A stretch of DNA of 64,000 bases from Amycolatopsis pretoriensis (GCF_900107925.1 NZ_FNUJ01000020.1:1-64000); one strand, 5' to 3'. Positions 33,177 through 42,784 are shown, counted from the stretch's first letter. Made by a program: numbers and translations. The notes: a model not told the origin generated them from the sequence alone.

Positions 33177-34460
33177 ATGAGACTGCGCCGCACCCTGCCC
33201 TTGATCGCCGGGCTGGCCCTGCTCGCCGGCTGCGCGCCCACCCAGTCCGCGCCCGCCGGCTCCGGCGGGGACGACAAGACCGGCACCGTCCGCGTCTGGC
33301 TGTTCGACGAGGCCAACCGCGCGCCGAAGGAGGCCGCGGTCAAGGACGCCATCACCGAGTTCAAGGCCGCGCACCAGGGCGTCGAGGTCGACGTCCAGTG
33401 GGTGCCGGTCGAGGGCCGCGCCGACAAGTTCTCCGGCGCCTTCAACGACCCGAACAACGCGCCGGACGTCGCCGAGTTCGGCAACACCGACGTCTCCAGC
33501 TACGCCGCCACCGGCGCGCTGGCCGACCTGACCGGCGACCTCGCGTCGTGGAGCGGGGGCAAGGACCTCATCCCGACCGTGCTGGACACGGCGAAGTCCG
33601 GCGGCAAGACCTACGGCCTGCCCTGGTACACCGGCATCCGCGCGCTCTACTACCGCACGGACGTCTTCACCGAGCTGGGCCTCAAGCCGCCGACGACGCT
33701 CACCGAACTGACCGACACCGCCCGTCGCATCCGCGCCGCCAAGCCGGACCTCTACGGCATCTCCGTCGGCGGCAAGTACACCTACGCGATGCTGCCGTTC
33801 CTCTGGGCCAACGGCGGTGAGCTGGCGACGGACAACGGCGGCAAGTGGAAGTCGGCGGTCACCGAGGACAAGGCCAAGGCCGGCGTGACGCAGTACGCGA
33901 GCCTGCTCAAGGACGACATCTGCCCGCCCGCGCAGTGCGCGAACCTGACCGGCACGCAGAGCGTCACGGCGTTCGCCGGCGGCAAGGCCGGGATGACCAT
34001 CGGCGGCGACTTCAACCGCAAGGCCGTCGAACAGGGCGCGGTCAAGGGCAAGTACGCCGTCGTCCCGATCCCCGGCACGACCGCGGGCAGCGTCGCCCCC
34101 GCGTTCGCCGGCGGCAACCTCCTGGGTGTCTTCAACGCTTCCAAGCACCGCGGCCTGGCGCTGGAGTTCATCGAGCTGCTCGGCGGCGCGAAGTACCAGG
34201 AGAAGATGTACACGGCGATGGGGAACCTGCCGACCTTGAGCAGCGTGCAGCAGAAGCTCGCGGCGAACGACCCGTTCCTCAAGCCGTTCGTCGACACGCT
34301 GAAGGCGGGCACGAAGTTCGTCCCGGCGACCCCGGCGTGGTCGAAGATCGACAGCCAGAACGTGCTGCCGACCGCCGTCCAGCAGATCGCGACCGGCGGC
34401 AAGGACCCGGCGGCGGCGCTGACCGACGCGGCCGCGGCGATGGACAAGGCCTTCGGGTAG
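33177..34460 (+). CDS. sugar ABC transporter substrate-binding lipoprotein
   Basis: This 427-aa family 1 solute-binding protein has a lipoprotein signal with lipobox LLAGC (Cys19). It shows the usual bilobal pattern: GTVRVWLFDEANRAP, YGLPWYTGIRALYYRTDVF, GGKAGMTIGGDF, GGNLLGVF. It should capture a sugar, probably N-acetylglucosamine or chitobiose given the dre site and the GH20 gene in the same operon. ATG 33177 follows TGGAGGA. Two permease genes follow at once. Confidence 0.9.
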   Translation: MRLRRTLPLIAGLALLAGCAPTQSAPAGSGGDDKTGTVRVWLFDEANRAPKEAAVKDAITEFKAAHQGVEVDVQWVPVEGRADKFSGAFNDPNNAPDVAEFGNTDVSSYAATGALADLTGDLASWSGGKDLIPTVLDTAKSGGKTYGLPWYTGIRALYYRTDVFTELGLKPPTTLTELTDTARRIRAAKPDLYGISVGGKYTYAMLPFLWANGGELATDNGGKWKSAVTEDKAKAGVTQYASLLKDDICPPAQCANLTGTQSVTAFAGGKAGMTIGGDFNRKAVEQGAVKGKYAVVPIPGTTAGSVAPAFAGGNLLGVFNASKHRGLALEFIELLGGAKYQEKMYTAMGNLPTLSSVQQKLAANDPFLKPFVDTLKAGTKFVPATPAWSKIDSQNVLPTAVQQIATGGKDPAAALTDAAAAMDKAFG

Positions 34461-34462
34461 TG

Positions 34463-35407
34463 GTGACCGTCCAGGAAGCCCCTTCCGTCACGGCGCCCGC
34501 GCGGCGGCCGCGGCGGAAGGGGGACGGCCGGGCCGCCGCGCTCTACCTCGCCCCGGCGGGCATCCTGCTCGCGGCGATGCTGGCCTACCCGATCTACCAG
34601 CTGGTCCTGATCTCGTTCTACGACTACGGCCAGCCACAGGCCGCGGGCAACGCGCCGCTGGTGTTCCTCGGCTTCGACAACTACGCCGACCTGCTGTCCG
34701 AGGTGCAGTTCTGGACCGTGCTCGGCAAGACGGTCGGGTTCGCGGCGGCGTGCGTCATCGGCAGTCTCGTCGTCGGCACCGGGCTCGCGGTGCTGGCTTC
34801 GCGCGTGCGTTCGCTCCCCCGGACGCTGCTGTTCCTGGCCGCGCTCGGCGCGTGGTCGACGCCGGCGATCGCGGGCTCCTACGTCTGGCTGTTCCTCTTC
34901 GACACCGACTTCGGCCTGGTCAACGAGGTGCTGTCGGGGATCGGGCTGCCGTTCGAGCACCACTCGTGGACCTTCGGCACGTTCGGCGCGTTCGGGCTGG
35001 TCGCCGCCGAGGTGATCTGGTGCTCGTTCCCGTTCGTGCTGGTCACGATGTACGCCGGCATCAAGGGTGTCCCGGACGAGGTCCTGGAGGCCGCGTCGCT
35101 CGACGGCGCGTCGGTGTGGCGCACGAGCTGGTCGATCGTGCTGCCGATGGTGCGGCCGCTGCTGATGATCGCGACCGTCCAGTCGATCATCTGGGACTTC
35201 AAGGTCTTCACCCAGATCTACGTGATGACCAACGGCGGCGGCGTCGCCGGCCGCAACCTGGTCCTCAACGTCTACGCCTACCAACAGGCTTTCGCCGGGC
35301 AGGAGTACGGCCTCGGCTCGGCGATCGGAGTCGTCATGACGCTCTTGCTGCTCTCGGTCACCGGGCTGTACGTCCGGTCGCAACGCCGGAGCGCGGCATG
35401 GCTGTAG
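34463..35407 (+). CDS. sugar ABC transporter permease (MalF type)
   Basis: This 314-aa permease has six predicted membrane spans after a basic N terminus (RRPRRKGDGRAAALYLAPAG). The EAA loop that contacts the ATPase is EVLEAASLDGASVWRTSWSIVLPMVRP. It pairs with the next gene to form the channel of the Das-like importer. GTG 34463 is chosen; GTG 34460, which overlaps the preceding TAG, is in the same frame. It overlaps the next gene by 10 bp. Confidence 0.93.
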   Translation: MTVQEAPSVTAPARRPRRKGDGRAAALYLAPAGILLAAMLAYPIYQLVLISFYDYGQPQAAGNAPLVFLGFDNYADLLSEVQFWTVLGKTVGFAAACVIGSLVVGTGLAVLASRVRSLPRTLLFLAALGAWSTPAIAGSYVWLFLFDTDFGLVNEVLSGIGLPFEHHSWTFGTFGAFGLVAAEVIWCSFPFVLVTMYAGIKGVPDEVLEAASLDGASVWRTSWSIVLPMVRPLLMIATVQSIIWDFKVFTQIYVMTNGGGVAGRNLVLNVYAYQQAFAGQEYGLGSAIGVVMTLLLLSVTGLYVRSQRRSAAWL

Positions 35408-36252
35408 CTGTCCGCCGGCCCGGCCGGCTGATCGCCGAGGTCGTCACGGTCGTGATCGCCGGGGTCGTCGCGTTCCCGCTGTACTGGATGCTGCTCTCGG
35501 CGTTCAAATCGCCGGGTGAGATCCAGTCGGCGAACCCGAAACCGTGGACGTTCAGCCCGTCGCTCGACAGCTTCGAGCGCGTGCTCACGGTGTCCGGCTT
35601 CGGGCGGTTCTTCGTGAACAGCCTGGTGGTGGCGCTGGTCGTCGTCGTGCTTTCGCTGCTGCTGTCGTTCCTTTCGGCGGTCGCGCTGACGCGGTTTTCG
35701 TTCAAGGGCCGGACCGTGCTGCTGGTGATGATCCTGGTCGCGCAGATGGTTCCGGTGGAGGCGCTGACCATCCCGCTGTTCTTCCTGATGCGGCAGATCG
35801 GCGGCGTCGCGCCGGCGTTCGGGCTCAACGAGCTGGGCTCGCTGGTGCTGGTGCACCTGGCGTTCAGCCTGCCGTTCGCGATCTGGATGCTGCGCGGGTT
35901 CGTCGCCGCGGTGCCGGTGGAGCTCGAAGAGGCGGCCAAGCTCGACGGCGCGTCACGCATGCGGTTCACCTGGCAGATCCTGTTCCCGCTGGTGGCGCCC
36001 GGGCTGGTCGCGGTGAGCGTGCTCGCGTTCATCCACGCCTGGAACGACTTCCTCTTCGCCAAGACGTTCATCATCTCCAAGACCGAGAACCAGACGCTGC
36101 CGCAGGCGATCCTGGTGTTCTTCAAGCCGGAGGACACCGACTGGGGTGCGGTGATGGCGTCCTCGACGCTGATGACGATCCCGGTTCTCGTGTTCTTCGT
36201 CCTCGTGCAACGACGGCTGGTGTCCGGGATGGCCGGCGCCGTGAAGGGCTGA
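35398..36252 (+). CDS. sugar ABC transporter permease (MalG type)
   Basis: This 284-aa permease has six predicted spans and the EAA loop ELEEAAKLDGASRMRFTWQILFPLVAPG. It is the second channel subunit. ATG 35398 lies inside the end of the preceding permease gene, indicating coupled translation. No ATP-binding-subunit gene follows. In Streptomyces Das-type importers share the ATPase MsiK encoded elsewhere, which probably applies here. Confidence 0.93.
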   Translation: MAVAVRRPGRLIAEVVTVVIAGVVAFPLYWMLLSAFKSPGEIQSANPKPWTFSPSLDSFERVLTVSGFGRFFVNSLVVALVVVVLSLLLSFLSAVALTRFSFKGRTVLLVMILVAQMVPVEALTIPLFFLMRQIGGVAPAFGLNELGSLVLVHLAFSLPFAIWMLRGFVAAVPVELEEAAKLDGASRMRFTWQILFPLVAPGLVAVSVLAFIHAWNDFLFAKTFIISKTENQTLPQAILVFFKPEDTDWGAVMASSTLMTIPVLVFFVLVQRRLVSGMAGAVKG

Positions 36253-36253
36253 C

Positions 36254-37624
36254 ATGGCTTTCGATACCTTGCTCCCCCGCCCGGTTTCCGTGACGCCGAC
36301 GGCGGGTTCGTGCCCGTGGCCGTCCACAGTGGACGCCCGGGCCGCGTCCCTGCCGGCCGAGGCGTACCGGCTGGAGATCTCGCCGTCGGGTGTGGTGCTG
36401 CACTGCGGCGATCTCGCCGGGGAGGTGTACGGGCGGCAGACGCTGCGTCAGCTCGCGGGGCCTTCGGCGTTCCGGGCGGCTTCTCTCGGGGACGCTTTGT
36501 CGTTGCCGTGCGGCGTCGTGGAAGACCAGCCGCGGTTCGCCTGGCGCGGGTGCCTGCTCGACGTCGCCCGGCACTACCGGACCAAGGCCGAAGTGCTGCG
36601 GTTCATCGACTTGCTGGCCGCGCACAAGCTGAACGTGCTCAACCTGCACCTGACCGACGACCAGGGCTGGCGGTTCGAGGTTCCCGAGTTTCCGCGCCTG
36701 ACGTCGGTGGGTGGCTGGCGGCCGTCGTCGATGGTGGGCAGCGGGGGCGAGCAGGACGGCCGTCCGCACGGCGGGTTCTACACCGGGGACGACCTGCGGG
36801 AAATCGTGGCGTACGCGGCTTCCCGGGCCGTCACGGTGGTGCCGGAGATCGACATCCCCGGACACGCCCGGGCGGCTTTGGCGGCTTACCCTTCGCTGGG
36901 GACTTCGGAGTCTTACGAGATCTGGACTTCCTGGGGCATCAGCACTTCGCTGCTCTCGCCTTCTTCGTCTACTTTGGACTTCTTCAAGCAGGTGTTCGAC
37001 CACTTGCTGGAAATCTTCCCGTCGAAGGTGATCGCCCTGGGCGGCGACGAGACCCCGGGCGCGACGGACGAGCACCGCAAGTTCGTCCGGCTGCTGGCCG
37101 AGCACCTGGTTTCGCGTGGCCGGACGCCGATGGGCTGGGACGAGGTCCTCGACATCCCCGATCTGCCCCCGATGGTGATCGGCTCGTGGCAGAACGAAGA
37201 GGCGGGCGTCCGCGCGGCCGCGGCCGGGCACGACGTCGTGATGTGCCCGGAGCAGCACGTGTATCTCGACCACCGGCAGTCGTCGCACCCGGACGAGCCG
37301 ATCCCGGTCGGCATGGTCCACACCGTCGAAGACGTGTACGCCTACGAGCCGGCGCTGACCGGGCCGCGGCTGCGCGGGGTGCAGGCCCAGGTGTGGAGCG
37401 AGCACCTGGACGACGTGCGGCGGGTGGACTACCTGGCGTTCCCGCGGTTGTCGGCGTTCGCGGAGGTGGCGTGGAGCAGCGGGGCGCGGGATTACGCGGA
37501 GTTCCTGCCGCGGTTGCGGGACCACCACTTGCCGCGGCTGGACGCCCTCGGCGTCGAGTACCGGCCGTTGGACGGGCCGCACCCATGGCAGACCCGGCCG
37601 GGCGTCCCCGGCCGGCCCCGCTGA
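36254..37624 (+). CDS. beta-N-acetylhexosaminidase (GH20)
   Basis: This 456-aa glycoside hydrolase releases terminal GlcNAc from chitooligosaccharides by substrate-assisted catalysis. The catalytic Asp-Glu pair is D265-E266 in ALGGDETPG. The N-terminal GH20b-like domain (1-90) is followed by RFAWRGCLLDVARHY, NLHLTDDQGWRFEVP, VVPEIDIPGHARAAL and the C-terminal aromatic subsite WSEHLDDVRRVDYLAFPRLSAFAEVAW. There is no signal peptide, so it acts on imported dimers in the cytoplasm. It begins two bases after the permease stop. Confidence 0.95.
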   Translation: MAFDTLLPRPVSVTPTAGSCPWPSTVDARAASLPAEAYRLEISPSGVVLHCGDLAGEVYGRQTLRQLAGPSAFRAASLGDALSLPCGVVEDQPRFAWRGCLLDVARHYRTKAEVLRFIDLLAAHKLNVLNLHLTDDQGWRFEVPEFPRLTSVGGWRPSSMVGSGGEQDGRPHGGFYTGDDLREIVAYAASRAVTVVPEIDIPGHARAALAAYPSLGTSESYEIWTSWGISTSLLSPSSSTLDFFKQVFDHLLEIFPSKVIALGGDETPGATDEHRKFVRLLAEHLVSRGRTPMGWDEVLDIPDLPPMVIGSWQNEEAGVRAAAAGHDVVMCPEQHVYLDHRQSSHPDEPIPVGMVHTVEDVYAYEPALTGPRLRGVQAQVWSEHLDDVRRVDYLAFPRLSAFAEVAWSSGARDYAEFLPRLRDHHLPRLDALGVEYRPLDGPHPWQTRPGVPGRPR

Positions 37625-37667
37625 TCACGGCAGGAACCCGGCCGGCCCGCGCTCCGGGTCGGCTGGA

Positions 37668-37913
37668 TCACACTCGATATTCGGGCAGCACCCAGTTCGA
37701 CATCAGGTCAGCGACGTCGGCTACCGCATCCTCGTCATCGTCCCGGCCTTCGGCGCGTAAGAAGAGCATGGTGTCGATGAGCTCCTGATACAGGTCCTCG
37801 CGTTTCACCCCGCGCTCGAGCTGCTCGACGAGGAGCGGCCTGATCTCGATGACGCTCCGCCCGGCCGCCACCTCCGCCAGAAGCCGGGCGCGAAACCCAG
37901 CCTCGCCCGTCAT
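37668..37913 (-). CDS. small conserved-looking hypothetical protein
   Basis: I do not recognise this 81-aa acidic protein. It is probably all helical (FRARLLAEVAAGRSVIEIRPLLVEQLERG, KREDLYQELIDTMLFLRAEGR, DDDEDAVADVADLMSNW). ATG 37913 is preceded by a strong AGGAGGAGG overlapping the end of the M64 peptidase gene, with a 16-base gap between the two, so it looks like a real gene cotranscribed with the peptidase. The clear ribosome site and protein-like composition argue against a random frame. Confidence 0.75.
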   Translation of the reverse strand: MTGEAGFRARLLAEVAAGRSVIEIRPLLVEQLERGVKREDLYQELIDTMLFLRAEGRDDDEDAVADVADLMSNWVLPEYRV

Positions 37914-37929
37914 CCGTTTCGACCTCCTC

Positions 37930-39678
37930 CTACGGCAGCAGCGTCACCACGATCGACCGCGTCGGGCCCACGTTGCCCGCCGCGTCGATCGAACGGTACT
38001 CGATCCGATGGCGGCCGTAACCCGGTGTGCGGGTGGCGAACGGTGACACCGTCAACCCACCGGACCCGAGGTTTCCGTACGCCAACCCGTCGATCTCCGT
38101 CCCGCGTGCGGTGAACAGGTACGGCGCGTCCGGGTCCGTCGGCCAGCCGTAGTACTTGTGCCAGCCGTCGCCGTCCACGCGGAACTCCGGCATCCCGTCG
38201 GACGCCGTCAGCTTCATCGTGAACGAACCGTGGAACACCTGGTCCGACGGCAGCGAGACCGTCGTCGTCGGGCCGTCCGCGTCCACCGTCCAGGTCAGCG
38301 TGGTCCCGCCGGTCGTCGCCGCGAGCTTGTGCTGTCCGCGCGACTCCTTCAAGGCGAAGTCCGGGCCGCTGCCGGCCGGCCGGCCGTCGAGGGTCCAGCG
38401 GACCGGCGGGATCGACCCCGTCGGCTCCCCCGTCTCGACGTACACGACGTCGTGGCCGCCGACCGGGGCCGTGACCGGGGTCGACGCCACGACCGCCGGA
38501 CCACCGGCCGGTGGCGTGACCACCGAGGTGTCGACCGTCCACGTGCGGGTCGCCGTCGGCCGGACAGCCGGGTCGCGGACGAACGGCGTCGGGTCGGTCA
38601 CCGTCGCCGTCAGCGTGTGCTTGCCCGGCCGGACGTGCGCCTGCCGGAGGTCGAGCGCGTCGGAACCGCGCAGCGGACGGCCGTCGAGGGTCCAGGTCAC
38701 GTCGAGGCGGTGGCTCACCGGGTGCATCGGCCGCACCCACACGACGCGGTCGGCCCCGATCGTCCCCGCCGGGGTGCCGCCGCCGATCAGCGGCACCTTC
38801 GCCGAGATCCGCTGCGTCATCCGCTCGCGGCCGACCTGGTCGAACGCGTAGCCGAGCGTCTTCATCATCGAGTGCGCGCTGGGCCGCCAGACGCCGGTCT
38901 GGGTGTAGAGGCCGCCTTCGAACCGCCCGATCCGGCCGCCGGACTCGCTGGGCTCGCCCAGCCAGCGCCACCACTTCGCGTGCTGGTCGCGCAGCTGCTG
39001 TTCGGTGAGCAGGGTGTGGTGGATCGAGTCCGGCTCGCCGCCCTCGTACGCGCCACCCGGGACGTTGCGGGCGTAGTAGTCGTACTCGTCGTCGAGACCG
39101 CCGAGCGAGTGACCCAGCTCGTGCGGGGAGATCAGGGCGGACAGCGCGTTCCCGCCGGACGCCGTCGCGTACGTGCCGCCCGCGCCGCCGTACGTGCCGC
39201 TGTTGGCCAGGGCGAGGATCTGCCGGTTGGCCCGGGTCGTGCCGGGGACGAGATCGGCGTACCGCTGCGCGGCGTCGTCGTCGACGGTCAGCAGCCGCTG
39301 GACGCTCTGTGCGTTGCAGCCGCCCCAGAAACCCATGTTCAACGGGGTGTCCCGCTTCGGCGCGTCGAGCGCGGGGTCACAGTCCACACCGGACTCGGGC
39401 GAGGCGATCGACACGGCGTAGACGTTGAAGTAGCTGCGGTAGGACTTGAACGGCTCGAGCGACCAGAGGGTGCTCACGTGCCGCTGGACGTCGGCGAAGA
39501 ACTTCGCCTGTTCGGCCGCGGTGTAGCCGTCCCCGAGGACGACGAGGTTGAACCGCTGCGCGGCCGGCCCGGTCACCTGGACGTCGGTGACGGACGCGGC
39601 GGGTTCGGCGGCTTGCGCGGGGGTGGCGAGCCCGAGGGTCAGGACGACGGCGGCGAAGAATCCGGCCCACTTCGACAT
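37930..39678 (-). CDS. secreted M64-type (IgA peptidase) metalloprotease
   Basis: This 582-aa exported protease has a signal peptide (residues 1-23, ending AQA-AE). Its M64 catalytic domain has the zinc motif HELGH (186-190) followed by SLGGLDDEYD, and the upstream FNLVVLGDGYTAAEQAKFFADV block is typical of the family. After about residue 320 come Ig-like or PKD-like repeats (VTWTLDGRPL twice, TWTVD three times) and a C-terminal domain ending YRSIDAAGNVGPTRSIVVTLLP. The tail probably binds substrate or cell wall (inference). The divergent partner is a DUF3558 lipoprotein. Confidence 0.9.
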   Translation of the reverse strand: MSKWAGFFAAVVLTLGLATPAQAAEPAASVTDVQVTGPAAQRFNLVVLGDGYTAAEQAKFFADVQRHVSTLWSLEPFKSYRSYFNVYAVSIASPESGVDCDPALDAPKRDTPLNMGFWGGCNAQSVQRLLTVDDDAAQRYADLVPGTTRANRQILALANSGTYGGAGGTYATASGGNALSALISPHELGHSLGGLDDEYDYYARNVPGGAYEGGEPDSIHHTLLTEQQLRDQHAKWWRWLGEPSESGGRIGRFEGGLYTQTGVWRPSAHSMMKTLGYAFDQVGRERMTQRISAKVPLIGGGTPAGTIGADRVVWVRPMHPVSHRLDVTWTLDGRPLRGSDALDLRQAHVRPGKHTLTATVTDPTPFVRDPAVRPTATRTWTVDTSVVTPPAGGPAVVASTPVTAPVGGHDVVYVETGEPTGSIPPVRWTLDGRPAGSGPDFALKESRGQHKLAATTGGTTLTWTVDADGPTTTVSLPSDQVFHGSFTMKLTASDGMPEFRVDGDGWHKYYGWPTDPDAPYLFTARGTEIDGLAYGNLGSGGLTVSPFATRTPGYGRHRIEYRSIDAAGNVGPTRSIVVTLLP

Positions 39679-39741
39679 GGTCCCGGTCTACCGCACCGGA
39701 AAAGCCGCCGGAACCGCCGGAAGTCGGGCTATTCTCCGGGG

Positions 39742-40389
39742 ATGGGGAACCGAGGGGGAATCCTGGCGACGGCCGCCGCGCTGGCGCTGCTGACGGCGTG
39801 CTCGACGCCGGCACCGGTGGCCCAGACCACCGCGACCACGACACCGGCACGGCCGACGACGACCGCGCCGTCGTCGGAGGCGCCGGCGCTGGGCCCGGGG
39901 CCGGGCTCCCAGCCGCCGACCACGCCGCAGCCGCCACCGCCGAACTCACCGGCCAAGGTGACGTCGGCCTGCCCGTTCCTGGGCGTGACGGAGTCGAGCG
40001 CCGCGATGGGCGTCGCCTTGGACACTTACGCGGTCGAGGAGGTGAAGACGACGCAGCGGGACGCCACGACCTACCACTGCAACTACGCCAGCCGGACCGG
40101 CGGCCGGCAGCTGCTCGACCTGTTCGTCACCGTCGTCCCGGGCACCGGGCAGGTCGCCTCCCTGGTCAAGGAGTGGACCAGGGACTGCAAGGGCCCGGCG
40201 AAACCGCTCGGCGGCGTGGCCGGCAGCACTACCCGCACCTGCTCGCTGGACGGCACCAACTCGGGCGACGTCATGGTGCTGGTGGCGAAGAAGTCCCACG
40301 GCCAGACCCGGTTGGCCGAGCTGTACGTCCGCCCCTTCACCGACGAGGTCCACACCAAGCTCGCCCAGCTCCTGAGCGACCGGCTATAA
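39742..40389 (+). CDS. DUF3558 family lipoprotein
   Basis: This 215-aa secreted lipoprotein has the lipobox LLTAC in the first 22 residues, then a Thr/Pro-rich spacer (about 25-75). A globular DUF3558-like domain (SACPFLGVTESSAAMGV, YHCNYASRTGGRQLLDLFVTV, CKGPAKPLGGVAGSTTRTC) carries four cysteines that may form disulphides. The function of the family is unknown. ATG 39742 follows CCGGGG. The promoter is shared back to back with the M64 gene. Confidence 0.85.
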   Translation: MGNRGGILATAAALALLTACSTPAPVAQTTATTTPARPTTTAPSSEAPALGPGPGSQPPTTPQPPPPNSPAKVTSACPFLGVTESSAAMGVALDTYAVEEVKTTQRDATTYHCNYASRTGGRQLLDLFVTVVPGTGQVASLVKEWTRDCKGPAKPLGGVAGSTTRTCSLDGTNSGDVMVLVAKKSHGQTRLAELYVRPFTDEVHTKLAQLLSDRL

Positions 40390-40393
40390 GTCG

Positions 40394-41062
40394 TTATACG
40401 CGAGTGAGCCGGTACCAGACCTCGGGCCGGCCCACCTGGCCGTAGTGTGGCTCCCGGTGCGCCATTCCGTTGTCCGCCAAGTACTCCAGGTATCTCCGGG
40501 CCGTCACCCGGGACGCGCCGATCGCCGAAGCCGCCGCGCCCGCGGAAAGCCCTTCCGCGGCTCCGGACAGCGCGTCCGTGATCGCCTCCAGGGTCTGGAC
40601 GCTCATCCCCTTCGGCAGCGGCGGCTGCTCGGTCGTGCGCAACGCGCCCAGCGCCCGGTCGATCTCCGCCTGGCCCGTCACCTCACCGGACGCGTCGCGG
40701 AATTCCGTGTAGCGCTCCAGCTTTTCGCGCAGTGTCGCGAACGTGAACGGCTTCAGCAGGTACTGCACCACCCCCACCGACACCGCGGCCTTCACCAGGC
40801 CCAGATCGCGCGCGGACGTCACCGCGATGACGTCGATCGGCAGCCCGGCCGCGCGCAGGGACCGGCACACCGCCAGGCCGTGCGTGTCGGGCAGGTAGAA
40901 GTCCAGGAGCACCAGGTCGACCGGCTCGCGTTCGCAGAACCGCAGCGCGTCGCCGCCGGAATGGACGACACCGGCCACCGAAAAGCCCGGGAGCCGTTCG
41001 ACGTAGACGCGGTGCGCCTCCGCGGCCACCGGCTCGTCCTCCACCACCAGCACCCGGATCAC
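40394..41062 (-). CDS. response regulator, CitB/DcuR type
   Basis: This 222-aa regulator has a receiver domain (residues 1-120: VVEDEP acidic pocket, phosphoacceptor Asp in LVLLDFYLPD, the switch T in AVTSARD, and the lysine in YLLKPF). A C-terminal winged-HTH follows (SAGAAASAIGASRVTARRYLEYLADNGMAHREPHYGQVGRPEVWYRL). This is the CitB/DcuR architecture that responds to di- or tricarboxylates. GTG 41062 overlaps the kinase stop (GTGA) and follows AGGAGG. The dctA gene beyond the kinase is the likely target. Confidence 0.93.
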   Translation of the reverse strand: MIRVLVVEDEPVAAEAHRVYVERLPGFSVAGVVHSGGDALRFCEREPVDLVLLDFYLPDTHGLAVCRSLRAAGLPIDVIAVTSARDLGLVKAAVSVGVVQYLLKPFTFATLREKLERYTEFRDASGEVTGQAEIDRALGALRTTEQPPLPKGMSVQTLEAITDALSGAAEGLSAGAAASAIGASRVTARRYLEYLADNGMAHREPHYGQVGRPEVWYRLTRV

Positions 41063-42633
41063 CGGTCCGCCTCCTGTCTGGGCAGCCGCACGGTGAACAC
41101 CGCGCCGCCGTCGCGGCCGACGTCGACCGTGCCGCCGTAGCGGCGCACCGCCTGCCCCACCAACGCCAAGCCGAGCCCGTGCCCGTCCCCCGCCTTCGTC
41201 GACCAGCCGCGGCGGAAGACGTCGGCGTCCTCGGGCACGCCCGGGCCGCTGTCGGCGACGCGCAGCAGCAGCCCGTCGTCGCCGGTGCGGGCGGTGACGA
41301 CGACCGCCGGCTTGCCGCCGCCGCGCACGGCCGCGTCGAGGCCGTTGTCGATGAGGTTGCCGAGGATGGTCACCAGGTCGCGGGCCTCGATGCCGAGCGA
41401 GACGTCGTCGATCACCGTGTCCGGCGTGACCGTCAGCTCGACCCCGCGTTCGCTCGCCTCCGCCGCCTTGCCCAGCAGCAGTGCCGCGAGCACCGGCTCG
41501 GCGACGGCGCCGACGACGCGGTCGGTCAGCTCCTGGGCGAGCGCGAGCTCGGCGGTCGCGAACTCCACCGCCTGCTCGGGTTTGCCGATCTCCACCAGGG
41601 AAACCACGGTGTGCAGCCGGTTCGCGGCCTCGTGCGCCTGCGACCGCAGCGCTTCCGCGAGGCCGCGGGCGGTGGTCAGCTCGCCGGTCAGCGTCTGCAG
41701 TTCGGTGTGGTCGCGCAGGACGACGACGGTGCCCTGCGCCCGGCCGCCGGAACGCACTGCGGTCGTGCTGACCAGCAGCACGCGCGCGTCGGTCAGGTGC
41801 AGTTCCTCGGCCCGGTTCTCCGCCGAAGTGAACGCTTGCGCCAGCTCGGCCGGCAGGCCCAGGGATGCCAGCTCGCGCCCGACGGGGTCGGCGTCGAGGC
41901 CGAGGAGGGCACGCGCGCCGTCGTTGCAGAGTCCGATGCGCCCGTCGCGGCCGACGAGCAGCACGCCTTCGCGGACCGAATGCAGCACGGCTTCGTGGTA
42001 TTCGAACAGGTTGCTCAGCTCGTCCGGCGCGATCCCCCGGGTCTGGCGCCGCAGCCGGGCGCTGATCAGCCAGCCGCCCAGCGCGCCGACCACCAGCACC
42101 CCGCCGGAGACGCCGAACAGCGGCCACAGCCGCTCGCGCAGCTCCGCCGAGATCGCCGCGACGATGATCCCGACGGCGACCAGCGCGACCACCCGGTGTC
42201 CCGGCCCGAACACCGGGACGATCGTGCGCACCGACGGGCCGAGCGAGCCGGTGTAGGTCTCGGTGTAGGTCTGGCCGTGCTGCGCCTGGGCGATGTTCCC
42301 GATGTAGTGCTGGCCGATCAGCGCCGGGTTCGGGTGTGTGTAGCGGATCCCGGCCGGGCTCATGATCGTGATGAAGTCGACGCCGGTGTCGGCCTGCACC
42401 CGCACCGCGTACGGCTGCAGCGTCGCGCTCGGGTTCGGCGCCGTGGCCGCGCTGACGACGGTCGGGGCGTCGGCCACCGCCGTGGCGATGGCGCGGACCT
42501 GGTCGCGCGCGTTCTCGTTCACCGCGCGGGACGCGTCGAGGTAGGCGAACGTGATCCCGGCGCCGGCGAGCACGCAGAGCACCGCCAGCTGCAGCACGAG
42601 CAGCTGACGGGCGAGGCTCCAGCGGGTCCGCAT
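41059..42633 (-). CDS. sensor histidine kinase, CitA/DcuS type
   Basis: This 524-aa kinase has a transmembrane segment at about 10-28 and an extracytoplasmic PDC-like sensor (about 30-155, with TGVDFITIMSPAGIRYTHPNPALIGQHYIG). A second span region (about 158-195) leads to a PAS domain (SNLFEYHEAVLHSVREGVLLVGRDG), a DHp helix with the phosphohistidine in RSQAHEAANRLHTVV, and an ATPase domain (NLIDNGLDAA, VADSGPGVP, GHGLGLALV). ATG 42633 has AGGAGG 11 bases upstream; GTG 42663 is possible. It senses a carboxylate, judging from family and neighbours. Confidence 0.93.
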   Translation of the reverse strand: MRTRWSLARQLLVLQLAVLCVLAGAGITFAYLDASRAVNENARDQVRAIATAVADAPTVVSAATAPNPSATLQPYAVRVQADTGVDFITIMSPAGIRYTHPNPALIGQHYIGNIAQAQHGQTYTETYTGSLGPSVRTIVPVFGPGHRVVALVAVGIIVAAISAELRERLWPLFGVSGGVLVVGALGGWLISARLRRQTRGIAPDELSNLFEYHEAVLHSVREGVLLVGRDGRIGLCNDGARALLGLDADPVGRELASLGLPAELAQAFTSAENRAEELHLTDARVLLVSTTAVRSGGRAQGTVVVLRDHTELQTLTGELTTARGLAEALRSQAHEAANRLHTVVSLVEIGKPEQAVEFATAELALAQELTDRVVGAVAEPVLAALLLGKAAEASERGVELTVTPDTVIDDVSLGIEARDLVTILGNLIDNGLDAAVRGGGKPAVVVTARTGDDGLLLRVADSGPGVPEDADVFRRGWSTKAGDGHGLGLALVGQAVRRYGGTVDVGRDGGAVFTVRLPRQEADR

Positions 42634-42784
42634 CGTCGGGGGCACCTCCTCATACCAGCACACTCGCGCTCCGCCGGTGTCCGAAGGGGACGGTGCGCGA
42701 ACTCAATGAACACAAGTGAGCCGGATCACCGGAGTGCGCCTACAGTGTGCCGCAACCTGGAACACCCCTGAGCTGGAGGCAACG

